NCBI GenBank assembly: GCA_033675265.1
Contig: JAUJYZ010000380.1
Location: 62,001-126,000 of the forward strand
Reading direction: 5' to 3'
Source of the DNA: Actinostola sp. cb2023
Lineage: Eukaryota; Cnidaria; Anthozoa; Actiniaria; Actinostolidae
Length of the DNA stretch: 64,000 bases
Notes under the pieces: generated by a model
What the model saw: only the letters and a program-made list of their open reading frames with translations
What the model was told of the DNA's origin: nothing
The model's database searches: none
Translations under genes and position numbers: made by a program
Part shown: positions 1 through 12,351 of the stretch, one piece after another
How positions within the stretch are numbered: the stretch's first letter is position 1
How the letters are laid out: each line of letters opens with the position of its first letter

Positions 1-1587
1 TAGATGAAAACAAAACGGCATTCGAAATGATAATTTCACAAACTTCTTGTCAGCGCTGTCAAAGCATCGATCAGCGCAGCTCGTTTGTAGCGGTAAACAA
101 AATTTCGCCGAAATTGTCAAGAGATTTCAGATGTAGGTATTTGTCGTTAAGGTTATAAGAGGTAAACACACTTTTTTAGATAAACTATTTAAAACATAGT
201 CAGTAAATCTCGAATAGCCATAATCAAGCTCTGTAATTGAAAAAACAATGCGAAAACGGTACTTACCTATTTTTCCTTTTGGTCAGTTCAGGGTCGAGAA
301 AACTTTTATAATGGATCTTACGACTATTATACAGCAATCCATTAACTCGTATTTTACAAGTCAACTACAAGTCAAGGGATCGATCGCATAAGAATGTCTA
401 TACATGTACATGTAAGTTACATTTCATAGCATCCAAGTTTCACAACCATATTTCACATAAATTGCTGTTACTGATTTAAAATTGCTACAAAATGTCTTTC
501 TTGTCATGTTCTACAAAAATAACCTATTTATAGTAAGTTTTATATTTTATTGAATGTTAATAAAAGAAATCAACTATATACATGTATTTAATTTTATAAA
601 GCGAAAATTTAAAAATCTACAATGGCGAAAAGTGAAAGTGCGTGATAGGCGAAAAGTGCGCGAATGGCGAAAAATGCGAAAAGTGCGAAATCACGCCCAA
701 GGACGCCCAAGGCAAAAAGTGCGTGATGACAGTTTACGCCTAACGCGTCATTTTGCTCAAGAAAAATTAGGTGAAAACGGAGCTTCGATGATACGGGTTT
801 TTTCGAGATTTTCGCGCGAGAGACCTACGTTCTTTTGCTAAGTTTCTTATAGTTTTTTCTCTTGGCAAAATTTATTTTTCAACATTGAGATACTGATAAA
901 TTCGCTTTCAAAACATGTAAATATAAGTACAAACTTATTTATAAAACAAAAACTAGAGCATTTTCTAAACAAATTTAAGCTTTAAAATTCGTGATTTCAC
1001 GTTGTACACCAACACCGTGGGCAGGGCCAGCCTGCGTGGTCATAAGATTTAGTTAACATGAAAACAAGGCACGTTTTTATGCAAAGGAATGAAAGGGGGA
1101 GGGGAGGGGACGGGAGCATCCAATCAGATAACACTGGTGGGCACATTGACACATTTGCAGGATTTCAATAAGCGTTCTTCATAGAATGCATTCTCTAAGT
1201 TATCCCACAGACAATGTAAATATTATTTATTTCTACGTTTCCTTATATTATTATAATTGTTGCAAGTTTACTTTATGCTCCGAATACGTATTATTATTAT
1301 TATTTTTTTATTCCTTAAAATTGACCTTAAATTATAACAAATCGCAGACTTTCCCCAAAAACACTTGTTCAGCTATACTTTTATGCCGATTATTTATCAT
1401 TATTACGATTTTTATCATTACTGACAAAATCCTGTGTTCGTGCCAGAAGGGAGCCTGGGCTCTAAATGAGCCCAATTTTGGGGTCAGCGGTAATTATCAT
1501 CAGTTGAGAGGTCCGCCATCGTTACTTACAGAGAATGTAGAGCTGCAATAAGGTATAGAGGTAGCTGGAGCATGTGTTAATTTTCAG
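1..1587. other. Non-coding flank, no gene recognised
   Basis: AT-rich sequence without a convincing coding frame. Around 620-730 the string GCGAAAAGTGCG and variants recur several times, which opens a short, highly basic reading frame (554-841) that looks like a repeat artefact. The right edge ends in a pyrimidine-rich tract and CAG at 1585-1587 that serves as a plausible splice acceptor for the gene beginning at 1588, so an upstream exon may lie here or left of the window, but none was identified. Confidence 0.5.
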
Positions 1588-4500
1588 TTGTGCATCATTT
1601 GTCAAGCAAAGAAGGAAGATGATCTTGTTGATAGACCCAGTTCTCATGAAAAACTATTTAGTGCAATCAAAGAAAGGTCTAAATATGGAGATGTGAAGTT
1701 AACAGAATTGTGGTCAGCTTTGAAAGACTTTCCATTTGAAGAACTCGCAGAAAAGGCGACATGGCACAGGAAATGATATCTGGATACGACACACTCGGGT
1801 ATGTTAAAAAGAGCCAAAGAACGATTCGAAAGGGAAGTAACTGGGCCAAACGAATCGAAGCGAAAATCAAGTGAAAATCTTCAAGTAGAACAGGGACTTC
1901 TAACTCGCTCTAAGACTGCCCCTTACGACCGGGATGTCTGTTTCTTTTGCGATGGTAAGTCACGATATCAGCAGCCATTACACACTGTCTCCACCATGTC
2001 TGCCGGTAGCTCGTTGGATGCTGCAGTGAAAAAGTTAGATGATCCCAAGCTTCTTGTTAAGTTCTCAACTGCATTAGATAGTCAGGACGCTCATGCAATT
2101 GATATCAAGTATCACAAGAACTGCTGGGCGAGGTACGTCACGGGTGTTCTTCGAAAGTCGTCCACTATCAGTCATGGAGAGGAAACGACTGAGATAGCAG
2201 CTAATATTGAATTTATAACGATGACAGAAATTGCTTTGAATAGTGGAAAGGTTATGAACATGGCTCAGTTACAGCATGCATTTGAAAGTATTTGTCGTGA
2301 AAACAACGTGCAATCCAAATCATGGAGCAGAAAATCAATCAAAGAGCTTATTCAAAGAGAAATAGAAGGAGTTGAGTTTCATAAGCCAAAACGGGTCAAT
2401 GAGTCTGAGAGAGTCAGTGTGAAGCAATCCAGAGACAGTCCCATTCACCTGTCGGAATCCTTAAATGAAAACGCGGCAAGTAACATGAAAACCCTCTACG
2501 ATGCTGCGTTGATATTGCGAAAGGCAATAAATAAGAGCGAGAAGTAGATTTTCGCTGGCTCTCTTGATACTTTATCGTTTGATCATTCTCCCAAAGAACT
2601 ACACTGTTTCTTCAGGTGGATTATTCAAGGCCTAAACACCACATTATCTGATGCAGAAAAATGCAACATAGTACATAAACGTGTCTAGCTCAGAGCACGG
2701 TATCTATGTGTTTGACTGAACGGCAAGTCAAAAACAAGAAGTCCCAAGTAATCAATTCTACTCGTGAAATGCCTCAGCAGCTTGCAGTGAGTCTTGCTAT
2801 CCATCAGGCGATCAGAAGCAAGGGAATTGTCAACCTTTTGCATGGATTTGGAATGGCAGTTGAATACAATCGTCTTTTGCGAGTACAATTTCAGATCGAG
2901 AAAACTGTCCTTAAACAGATGGAAAAAGATGGCGGCGTGTACCTCCCCCCTGATATCGTGAAAGGAAGGCATATATTCTTTGCGATTGACAACATTGATT
3001 TTGCTGAAGATACTCCTGATGGGAAGCGCACTCTGCACGGCACAGCTATGGCCATATACCAGAAGACTGACCCAGATGATGAACAACCAGAATTATGGTA
3101 AGGCACGTTAAGTTTCAACTACCACTTAACGCGTTTTATCATGCACGTCATAAAAATAGTATTATTGTCTGTATTGTCTTATCTATAGGTTAGAAGAATC
3201 GACAGATTCCTGTCGCTCGGTAAAAGAATTGCCGGATTCCATTACATCCGTGCGTCAATGTCCAGTGCCGTCTTCAAAACCAGTCACTCCTGTACATCCT
3301 ACATTCGGTCTATTGGCTGAGCACGAGATACCCATAACCATGAGCCTCAATGATTTTGCCTGGCTTTTGTCACGTACCCTTAATGGAGTTCAAGAAGAAA
3401 ATGAGAATGACCAAGCGCAAGTTCCAGTGTGGTCTGGTTATAATTCGTTAGTCAATGAAGCACTGCCTGTTACACGCGTGGGCGCACCACCTTTATTGGC
3501 ATATCCTGCACATGAATGGAACACTTTATTGACGGTTCTCATGCAGGCTCAAGATATTTCTACCAAAGTTGTTGGCACTGGAAAGAAGACCGTGATATCT
3601 CTTGACATGGGGCTCTATCTACCCGCCAAAAAGCTCCAGATGGCTCGAAATGACCTAAACCACCTAATCCTCCATCCTGGCGAGTTGCACATTGTTGTGG
3701 CCATGCTGAGAACAATCGGCGCGTATATTGAAAGTAGTGGGATTGAGTCGGAACTGTACGGCCCTTCTACTGTCAAGCAGATTCTTGATGGCAATCATGT
3801 TAAAAGGGGAGAGAAGACGCATATGATAACCTTGCAAGCCTTGTTTACACTGTACCTGGAAGCTTTTCTTAAGAATGTACCAGAGCTGCGCCTGAGCCTT
3901 GAACATTTGGCAAGAGAGGTTAGTGATGCATGTCGAGAAGGAACGAGAGCAACGATACAAAGAGCCCATCAACAATTTGTCAATGGCATCAGTTCGTTCA
4001 GAGTCATCGAGAAGATGTCAGAGTTTGACGCCGCAAACAACAGCAATCCTTTGTTTGTAGTGATGCGTCACTACATGCGCATGGTGATGGAAATGTTTGC
4101 ATTTATCAGATCAGTCCGTAACGCTGACTGGAAACTACATCTTATCACCCTAGAACTGTTCACGAAGTACTTCTTTTCGCACGACAGATTCAACTATGCA
4201 CGCATGATTCCAGTGTATCTTGCTGAGATGGCCTCTTTGGAAGCATCAGATCCTGAGATATATGACGAGTTCATCAATGGAAACTGGGTGGTCAACAAAA
4301 ACGAGGAAGTATCATTCTGTGCAGTAGGTGCAGACAACGCCTTGGAACACCTTAACCGCTCCATGAAGGTGTCTGGAGGACTGGTTGGCATCACATTGAA
4401 TGAAAGTGCTCGAACAAAGTTTTTCCTAATTGCACCAGAATTGTCAAGGCTAGCTGAAGAAGCCAAGTGCATGGCAGGGCTGTCTCCGGAAACTCCAGAA

Positions 4501-6399
4501 CAGCACCATAACCTTTCTGCTGCTATCTTAGCACGCGAAGAGAAAGGTGTTCATCAGTTGACGACAACGATTAAGAGCTTTACAAATCCTTTCTCGATAG
4601 GTGATGATTCAACTTGTAATACTGACCTCTATAATCTAGTCACCAAAGTGGTCATGTCGGACAAAATCAAGAATGATTTGTGTCAACAGAGCGAAATAGG
4701 CAGAAAACTGTTCCACTTGTTTGTAGATGAACGTCTCAAATCAGGGAAGGTGAACCTTTGGTCAACTATGAAGAAGCGAAAACTCCAGACCTGGAAAAGT
4801 AGTGGCAAGGTCATAAAGGTGAAAGCAGCAGATAAAGTATTGGAGCTCAAGGAGGACAGGTCTCTTTTCGCGCGTCTCATGATGGTTTGCAAAAGCCGAC
4901 CAGAGATAGATATCAAGGAAGCAGTCGGACTTTACGAATTCTCGGTAGTCCCAAGTTCTCTGTTTGCTGCCGACGGTACCATGCTCCACTGCTCATGCAA
5001 GAGTGCTCTCATGCACATTTTGGAGAAGCTCAAGGGAGAGACCAGTAGTGGCGTTACTTCTGACACCAACAGTGAGAGTGCCTATGTGCAAGTCAAGGTC
5101 TCCGTAGTGGATGGAATGGCTGAAGTCCAATCATTAGACAAGCCGGATTGGATTAAGAGTTGCCAGCAGCTTGCAGACCACTTCAGCAATCGCCTCTTTA
5201 GCAAGTATGATGGCTGTCAGGAAATCCGGCTAATCTTCGACAGATATGATGTCCCATCATCTTTAAAAACAGCCACACGGACCAGACGACAAGTATCTGA
5301 AGATCCTGTGTATTATCGCATCACCGAATCAACCCATATTAGCAAAGTATCATTGAAGAAACTAGTCTCGCACACGAAGACCAAGGCAGAGCTAACCACC
5401 TTTCTGGCTAAGAATGTAAAGCAACGTGCTGAGGCTAGTGGAAGGCAGATTGTTGTGGCATGGGGAACCGTGTGTGAAGCGACGCACAAAGATATGGGCC
5501 ATCTACATAGTGATCACGAAGAGGCTGATACGAAGATGATACTGCATGCCATCGATGCCACTGCCGACGGTGCCACGGACTTGTCCATTCATTCGCCAGA
5601 CACCGATGTCCTTGTACTGGCAATCAGAAGATATCCAGAAATGTGTGCCAATACCTCATTTGTCACTGGAAGGGGCGCAAATCATTGATCCATTAAGTTA
5701 CAGCCAATCGTTGAAGCTCTTGGTCCAGCCAAAACAGCCGCGTTGCCCGCATTTCACGCTATCACAGGAGCTGATAACACGGGTAGTTTTTCGGGGAAAG
5801 GGAAGGTGGCTTGTTGGAAGGCATTTCAGAAAGCCGACGATACCATTCTTGGCGCCCTTAGTAATCTCGGTCAAGAACAACAACCCGATGATTCGATCAA
5901 AACTGGAATCGAGAGGTTTGTGTGCCAACTGTATCAACCAAAATCCGGCATATCAACTGTGAGAGAGCTCAGGTGGTTCCTCTTCAGGAAAAAGCAGGCA
6001 CAGTCCGACAGATTGCCACCAACACAGGCCGCACTGCACCAGGTCATGATGCGTGCTCATTTCCAGTTGATGGTTTGGAACAAAGACACAGTACCAAATC
6101 CAGTGCTGCCATCACCGGGGGATTATGGATGGGTAATGGAGAACGAAGAATGGGTACCTGTCATGACAACTCTTGCACCGGCTCCCGAAGCTATCATACA
6201 ACTTGTAAAGTGCAGGTGCTCAAAGGAGAGATGCTCGTCCAATCGATGTCAGTGCCGCAAAGCTGGGCTTCTCTGCACAGATCTGTGTAGCTGTTATGAT
6301 GAGAGCGAGTGCGAGAACCAGCAAAGCGAAGACCTTTGTCAGAGTGACGAGGACGAGAGTGATGAGGATGACAGTACTGATGACTCAGAGCCTGAATAA
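1588..6399 (+). pseudogene. Decayed XPG/FEN-like nuclease with C-terminal CXC domain (mobile-type gene family)
   Basis: Opens after an acceptor CAG at 1585-1587 with a C-x2-C motif (CIICQ) and reads through a long internal helical region. Near the C-terminus are HEEADTKM, SPDTDVLVLA and TGADNTGSFSGKGK, which line up in order with the acidic metal-binding motifs of XPG/FEN/PIN-type nucleases. These are followed by a cysteine cluster (CRCSKERCSSNRCQCRK...CSCY) typical of a tesmin/TSO1 CXC DNA-binding domain and by an acidic tail. One intron is clear: donor GTAAGG at 3098, acceptor ending 3188, joining W-L-E-E in frame. The copy is broken: TGA at 1774-1776 where the frame continues in register, TAG at 2545-2547, a frameshift between about 2685 and 2706, and TGA at 5686-5688 after which the same frame resumes. 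The last is best explained by CGA to TGA decay at a CpG. Multi-copy relatives of this architecture occur in cnidarians and other invertebrates (from memory). The nuclease core resembles that described for Academ transposons; this link is inference. Confidence 0.7.
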
Positions 6400-6595
6400 A
6401 GAACTGTAAATAGTATCGAGTACTACATAACTGTATATCTATTTTTCAAAAGCAACTACCATTGGCTATACGCTCACATGTGTCTGTAAAACCCTGTTTG
6501 CAAGTGCTCTGTCCAAGTTCATGGATTTTTCTCGATCACGAGTTTTAAGAACTTTAAGAGACAGACGTCCTCAACTTGTAGATAACAATTGGTGA

Positions 6596-6601
6596 AATAA
6601 A
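6596..6601 (+). terminator. Polyadenylation signal downstream of the nuclease/CXC gene
   Basis: AATAAA about 200 bp beyond the stop codon at 6397-6399, followed by GT-rich sequence (GAGTGGTTGTCACTGG). Another AATAAA overlaps the stop codon itself, which is less plausible as the main signal. Confidence 0.4.
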
Positions 6602-6807
6602 CGTCTATCAAGAGTGGTTGTCACTGGCCTCCTTCCTTTTCAATCTTTTCTAGATAATAATTTGTTATTAATCTTAAATATGTCCAAGGAGACCTTCTTG
6701 TTCCAGCTTGTTTCATTGCTTCTTTGATCACTTGACAACTATAGTGTTACGAATTTGGTATAAAAACTTTTCGTAAAATTTACGTGACCTAGAGGAATTA
6801 TTTTTAG

Positions 6808-7150
6808 CAGCCATGTTTCCAAGCATATGAGGTCTGTGACCATTATTTCCTATACAAACTATCAGTGACAAGTTATTTATATATTTATCCAATAACATCA
6901 ATGTTTGTTATTTAGCCAAGTTTTGTAAGCAATGATACATGTTTATTGAAGTTATATAAGGAGCTTTATAATCCAGTCTCGTTTCCATGCCTACGAGGTC
7001 ACGTGACCATTATTTCCCACACAAACTGTTAGAAACCATTAAGAGCATCCGTTTCTATAATGTAGCCGAGTTTGGTGAGTAATGGTGCACGTTTATGTAC
7101 GTTATGATGATTTTCATATTCCAGCCTCGTTTCCATGCTGGTCTATATAC
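6808..7150. repeat. Degenerate tandem repeat, ~150-165-bp unit, two full copies and a start
   Basis: Three units begin with CAG(C/T)C..GTTTCCA followed by a GAGGTC..GTGACCATTATTTCC block, then ACAAACT, a TAGCCAAGTTT-type block and a CGTTTAT/TGTTTAT block. Starts are near 6808, 6974 and 7122; the third is cut off after about 30 bp. The units are clearly related but differ at many positions, so this is an old tandem array in the 3' flank of the nuclease/CXC gene. Confidence 0.6.
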
Positions 7151-7359
7151 GTCATAATTTCGAACCCCTATAAATCCCGTCTTAGCAAGTTACAAAGTTG
7201 CCATCAAAACTTTTCATGATTACTAGACCCCAATGAACACTTCTAGACCAGTGGCTTGCTTTCAGCACGAAATTCCCACGGGAGTACACTTGCTCCCAGA
7301 CTATAACTTCCCCTGAAAACATTGGCAGTATATGTGTTTTAATATTAATATTAGATCTA

Positions 7360-8720
7360 GGGTGCTTTCCATTTGTTCGAAAAACCGGTAATTTCGGTTG
7401 GGAATTAAATGGTATGGTTAATTTTCTGTGAAATTCCAACCGAAAAATGTGGACAACCTTTTCCACTATTCCGGTTGGAACGAACCAACTGGAAATTTCT
7501 GAACCATTTGATGGAATCTCTCGGTTCCAGTTCTCTCAGGGGTCCCGCAGAATACATTCCAAATCCAATTAAGGTATCAGGGTACCCCAAAAACCTATCA
7601 AAAGACCGGTTTCGATTTTTTTTGACAATCAAATCTAATTGAATATTATCTATCATTTCCAACAATCAGAATCTAAAAATATTTTTTCCCTAAAAAGTTA
7701 GAATCAAAAAACGAATTTTGGATTTCATTTGATGCAAAAAGATGTTGACAAGCAAGCTGTCAACAACACTCACGCAACAGACTTTCCAAAGATTAAGATG
7801 CGAAGAAAGTATCCAAAAATCGTAACTGCTCACTCAAAATATCCTTGAATAACGATGCCAAACCACTCACGGTCAAAATGCTCGTATTTCCCGCCAGCAG
7901 TAACTTTGTTTTCCTGCCATGTTGTGTTAGGTACTGTAAGGCGATCTTGTTTTGACTGCCATTCATATGTCATCAGGTATTGGATCACATATTTGTGGTG
8001 GATTATCGCCGCTTGTGCAAACAAAGCCGCCACTTGTCTTGAAAAACATTTTGGGCTTTTTCTCATAGAGCAAATTAACGAAAATACGGGTGTTATTTTG
8101 AGCTCCTAAACAAACGGGTTTTATTCGATTCAGCTGAGATTTTTAGGACTTCATCTCTGATTATCATTCTTCAAAACCGTGTCTCCGATTTTTGATATTT
8201 TAGTGATTTCATGAGTTATTAACTGATTAGTAAAAAACAATGTATTTTTAGCGTACCGAAAGTTTCGCGGCAGATAAAAAAGCAACGGGGAAACGTATCG
8301 ATAAACGGAGACACGGTTTTAATAATTGATATCTCTAGAGTGCATAAAGATAATGATCTTGAATTTCCGATAAAATGCGGTTGTCTGGGACCTCGCCGTA
8401 CAACGCTATATGAAAATTCGTTGATCTCGACTTATATTTAAAACGCGTATGTACTTTTTGTTAATAGACCATTAGTTGGAATCTCCATTTATTTAGCTTT
8501 CAGAAAATGTATACTTTATTGGGGTTTTAATGGACGGATTCTGTGTTAAAGCGACTTGAATGCATACCGATCGGTAGGGGTACCCTGATACCTTAACCGG
8601 ATCAAAGCATTAATGATAATTAAGCTCCCATTCCATCTGGTTTGCTACATGAGTGGAAAAGTTCTTACCATTATGCATCGGTCACCCCAACCGAATTTTT
8701 TGAACAAATGGAAAGCACCC
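7360..8720. mobile_element. MITE with 3-bp target duplication, carrying a nested TTAA element
   Basis: The ends are inverted copies: GGGTGCTTTCCATTTGTTC at 7360 and its complement ending at 8720. CTA lies directly outside both ends, giving a 3-bp duplication as expected for PIF/Harbinger-type MITEs. Removing the nested element at 7573-8592 leaves a unit of roughly 340 bp with no coding capacity. Superfamily assignment rests only on the 3-bp duplication and GGG ends. It sits just beyond the last recognisable exon of the P-element-like gene and may mark where that gene lost its 3' part. Confidence 0.7.
7573..8592. mobile_element. Non-autonomous TTAA-flanked (piggyBac-like) element nested in the MITE
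   Basis: A perfect 16-bp inverted repeat, GGTATCAGGGTACCCC at 7573-7588 and its complement at 8577-8592, is bounded on both sides by TTAA (7569-7572 and 8593-8596). TTAA duplication is the hallmark of piggyBac-type and some Kolobok transposons. The 1020-bp body has no convincing gene. It contains a second internal inverted repeat (AAAACCGTGTCTCCG near 8175 and its complement near 8306). Confidence 0.75.
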
Positions 8721-8845
8721 CTATACACCTGAAATAAATAGACAATGTGCAATACATCCCCCCTCCCCCATTTTCTGATAGTTTGAGCCCTTGTGGATTT
8801 AAGTGAAATGTACAATAATGACTATATGTAGATTGTAGGTTATAC

Positions 8846-10845
8846 CTTTATCTATGGCTGTCATGAAATCATGTTCCTGTCCTAAATCCACAAGACCTAC
8901 TAATGTTTTCACTCCATCAACAGTTTTAAGATGAAGATCTTCCTGAAAGAACATAATATTTGTAATGACTTCACTTAGAATACTGTATATAGTATTGAGT
9001 TAAAAATCTTATCTAGTATTGAATAATTAATATTATCAGTGAATGTTAGTATAATTGAGTTATAATTTATTATAGAGTTGTATTAAAGTCAGTTGAGGGA
9101 GTGTGTTTAACAAATCACAAGTGGTTTTCCATTGACTGTACTCTTATTGACAATGGATTTAACGTCACAAAATGTTCAAAACTCAAGTGGAACCACGTCA
9201 GTGTAGCGAGTTTTAGTCTCGGCATATTAGCATTGTTTATCTAGGGACCTAAAAACAGTCACATCAAACCGAATTGAAATAAAGTTATTCATTTGAATAA
9301 ATAATTTTACCTGAATAGACATTTTATCCAAAATCAAACCACCTTCTCTACCATATGCATCGAGTTCATTTTTATCTGCTTCCTTTACAAGCCAATCTAG
9401 TACTTCATCATTTATTCCTGCCTCCTGGCTTACAGAGTTTTTATACAAGGACAATAGTCTTCCAGATGGTTACCTGATCATACCACTGTCTTTCAACTGT
9501 TCATATGCTTCTGGGCTTCGACACCAAAGGCATAAACAAAGACGAATGATTCTGAAAAGAAAAATGGGATTTGTTTATTCTGTACAGGTATATTAAAATC
9601 AATTACACACATACCACTGTCACTTACTTTGGGTGCCATCTATTTCCTCTGGAATCTGAATTTTCAAGAACTTGTTTCTGTGCTTCCCAGAACATTTTCA
9701 TGTCATCATTTACTTTGCCTTCATCAACTCTACCAAACATCGACTTAAAGTCATTGTGATCTTCTTCTGTGAACTCTTCCATTTGTGTTTGTATTTCTTC
9801 TTTGGCATTCGCTGCCCTCTCTGCCTTCTTTACACGTGCTTGTCCAATATGCAGTCTACTTAATATCTCCTCTGGATTCATGTAGGAAATTCGCTTTTGC
9901 TTTTTAAGCTGTCCATCATCAGATGCATCTCGCTCGTTCTTCCTATAGCTACGACAATGGCGTTTAAGTATAGTACAATTTCTACATTTAAATTCGTGTG
10001 GATTATTATAACCCAAAATCGATAAACAGTTTGTTGCTCGATGCCTTATAGACTGAGTCTTACTTCCTTGATCGTCACACATTTCCCAGTGTTCAGTAAT
10101 ACCATGGGCATTCCCCTGCACAGCTTTTGGGCTGTTGACTTCAAACTCAAAGCCTTTACATAGTGGTACCTCGGCACAAAATTCAAATACATTGTCAAGA
10201 AATTGTTTTGATAAACCTTGAATATTATCTATATCAAGTGCAACCTCGTTTGACATCACAGAGAACTTGATAGTTAAATCTTGACATAATATACACGTAG
10301 TTCTCTCACCATTTTTTTACCATCGCAAAGATCGTCACTTGTTATAATCATCCACTGAATTGCCTCTGTTGACTTCTTGTTCACCGTCCACGACATGACC
10401 GCGGTGGAAGGCTTTGGAGGATTATAAGAATTCAAAATTTGATCCCATTCTAGTGGGAAAGGCTCACTTATTCTTGCTAAATTTGTATACACCCAACATC
10501 TTTTCATTCCGCTGTCAGTCGGTAATGTCTTCTGCTCTCTCTTTCCGAATGGAAATAACCTCTTAATCACACGTCCCAATTCATTATATCGGTTGTTTAC
10601 GTTATCTTTATGTGGTGAAGTTCTCAACTCCTCTTCAATTATATTCAGCTGCACTGAATCACCAACACTTTTATAATATGTTTGCCACAACCTGTACAAT
10701 AACGAAGCGCCATGAATGTTTGTACACACAAATATGTAGTTTTAAAACCCTTTCACTCGCTTTTTAAAAGCTGAAATCAGAAATATAAAACTTACCATGC
10801 ATTAATAGATGATTCTCTGGTGGTATAAATATTCTCCATCGCCAT
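8846..10845 (-). pseudogene. P-element/THAP9-like transposase, 3'-truncated
   Basis: Five exons can be joined on the minus strand. Exon 1 is 10845-10796 (starts MAMENIY, donor GTAAGT); exon 2 is 10691-10310; exon 3 is 10265-9628 with a C-x2-C-x5-H-C cluster; exon 4 is 9551-9311; exon 5 is 8942-8846, followed by GTATAAC. All junctions keep frame, including a 44-bp intron at 10309-10266. Exons 3-5 carry RWHP, SPEAYEQLKDSG, LILDKMSIQ and LVGLVDLGQ, in the order seen in P-element/THAP9 transposases; the D in LILDKMSIQ would be the first catalytic residue. The remaining catalytic exons are absent: the sequence beyond 8846 is a MITE and repeats. A TAA at 9472-9470 interrupts exon 4 within an otherwise continuous frame. 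No N-terminal THAP zinc finger was seen. The remnant looks inactive. Confidence 0.7.
9121..9199 (+). repeat. Dispersed repeat, copy 1
   Basis: This stretch lies in the intron between exons 4 and 5 of the P-like gene. It is an inverted, diverged copy of 13569-13650: both contain GTACTCTTATTGACA and AAAATGTTCAAAACTCAAGTGG-type blocks in the same order and spacing. Function unknown; most likely a fragment of an interspersed repeat. Confidence 0.6.
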
Positions 10846-11668
10846 TTGGTTTATTTAAAAAGGATTTAGATAACACTTTGAGATAGAAAATGTTTTTAAA
10901 ACTTTAGTTATAGAAAATGGCGGTGTTTGTGGTGACGTTTTGATGACCAGGCTGACGTTTCATTGACGTCACCACGCATATGTGAAAAATCTTCGGAAGG
11001 CAAAATCCCGACTACCTCACGGAAAGGTGCACCAGCTGCATGCACCGCACATTGGTCCATGATACGCCATCAGTTTCATACCTTGTTTCAATATACACAT
11101 TGCTGCGGGACGCGCGGGATGTACACAGGAAGCCCAACATAGGACATTACTCAGCACAGGGAACCCAACATATGTATTGCGCGCGCGCGCGCTTTACCAC
11201 AGGGAACCCATCAAAAAAAGACGCAAATATCATTTTATTGAATTATTTAGTAGCCTCAAAAGCAATGGTTGGGCTGCCTGTGATTTTCATCGGAAATTTC
11301 AGACTCTCTATCTTCCTCTGATGAAGATGAGGATGTCTGTTAATCACTTTTTTTTTAAACAAAAAGCTTATAAAACAAGAGATATTTACGTCAAAACCCC
11401 GGTCAAAACAAGTATGCTTCGGTTCACTCGAGCAATCATACACAACTGATGACGTCACTAGACACCAGGCTCTTAAATTTTATCGTAAAATTTCGAACTT
11501 TAAAAATATACGTTTTTTTGCGAATTGACAAATAATTTTAATACCAAAGGAACACCCATAAGCTATATTTTTAGTATATATAATAAAAAATCGACACTAA
11601 TTTTCGCTGCATAGGCACTTTAAGAACCAGTTGATCATACCAGTCAGTTCTGACAAATGTAAAGCGTC
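10846..11668. other. Intergenic region between P-like and RecQ-like genes
   Basis: No gene recognised. It holds the presumed promoter side of the P-like gene, several CRE-like TGACGT(C/T) strings (10930-10975, 11450), a short alternating GC run near 11178, and AT-rich sequence up to the end of the RecQ-like tail. The short reading frames across 11040-11460 have no recognisable motif and overlap one another. Confidence 0.45.
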
Positions 11669-12101
11669 CTAAGACTCTGATTCAGTTGACAATTCAGATT
11701 CAGAATTACTAATTACATGAAATCTATGTTTTCTGCGAATATAAACCTCACTACTTGTACTGTCACAAGAAGAATCATCACTGTCAAAACTTCTTATAAT
11801 TTCATTATTAAAAATACTAGTATTGGGATTGGTACCACTGTCACTGTCTTCACTACATGTATCTGATTCAGTGGCACTTATAATAAGATGTACAAATTCC
11901 TATGTTTTCTGTACATGCTCCTCTGAGAAAAATGGAAAGTTGTCTTTAAGATATGCCTTGTCTTTGATAAAGCCTATGTTCTTGACAACGAACATCATCA
12001 ATTAGACTTCTACTATAACCTGTAGTAACATCAATTCCTGTGAGAAGGTTAAGTCCATTTTCACTTGAGACATTGCGTGTCAACTCTGATCTGTAGTCTA
12101 A

Positions 12102-12252
12102 AGGTGCGATCAAACGGTGCATGATAGTTGATGATAGTTGATGATAGTTGAACTATCATCAACTATCATCAACTATCATCAACTATCATCAACTATTGTA
12201 CGTGCGATCAAACGGTACATGATAGTCGATGATAGTCGATGATAGTTGATCA
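12102..12252. repeat. Left terminal and subterminal repeats of the Harbinger element
   Basis: After the terminal repeat comes a run of the 10-bp unit ATGATAGTTG in direct and then inverted orientation, a second internal copy of the GTGCGATCAAACGG(T) end motif near 12203, and further ATGATAGTCG units. The right end has the mirror arrangement. Such arrays are likely binding sites for the transposase/MADF complex (inference). Confidence 0.8.
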
Positions 12253-12351
12253 AAAGTCACGCGCGCCAAGTCACGACAGCATCTAGTGCCAGTTTCCGGC
12301 CGTGTGAAAACAAAATGGCGGAGTCGCGTAAACACTTGTGACTCTTGTGAA

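Noticed and set aside
554..841. Open frame of 95 codons, very basic
   Set aside because: Produced by recurring GCGAAAAGTGCG strings; composition is repeat-like and no domain is recognisable.
1186..1551. Open frame of 121 codons upstream of the nuclease/CXC gene
   Set aside because: AT-driven, Phe/Tyr/Leu-rich without motif, and it crosses into the likely intron before the acceptor at 1585-1587.
7405..7665. Overlapping frames on both strands in the MITE
   Set aside because: Mirror each other across terminal-repeat sequence and run into the nested element; no protein features.
11178..11191. GC-alternating run considered as a CpG-island promoter
   Set aside because: Only about 14 bp of alternating GC in an AT-rich background; too short to support a promoter call.
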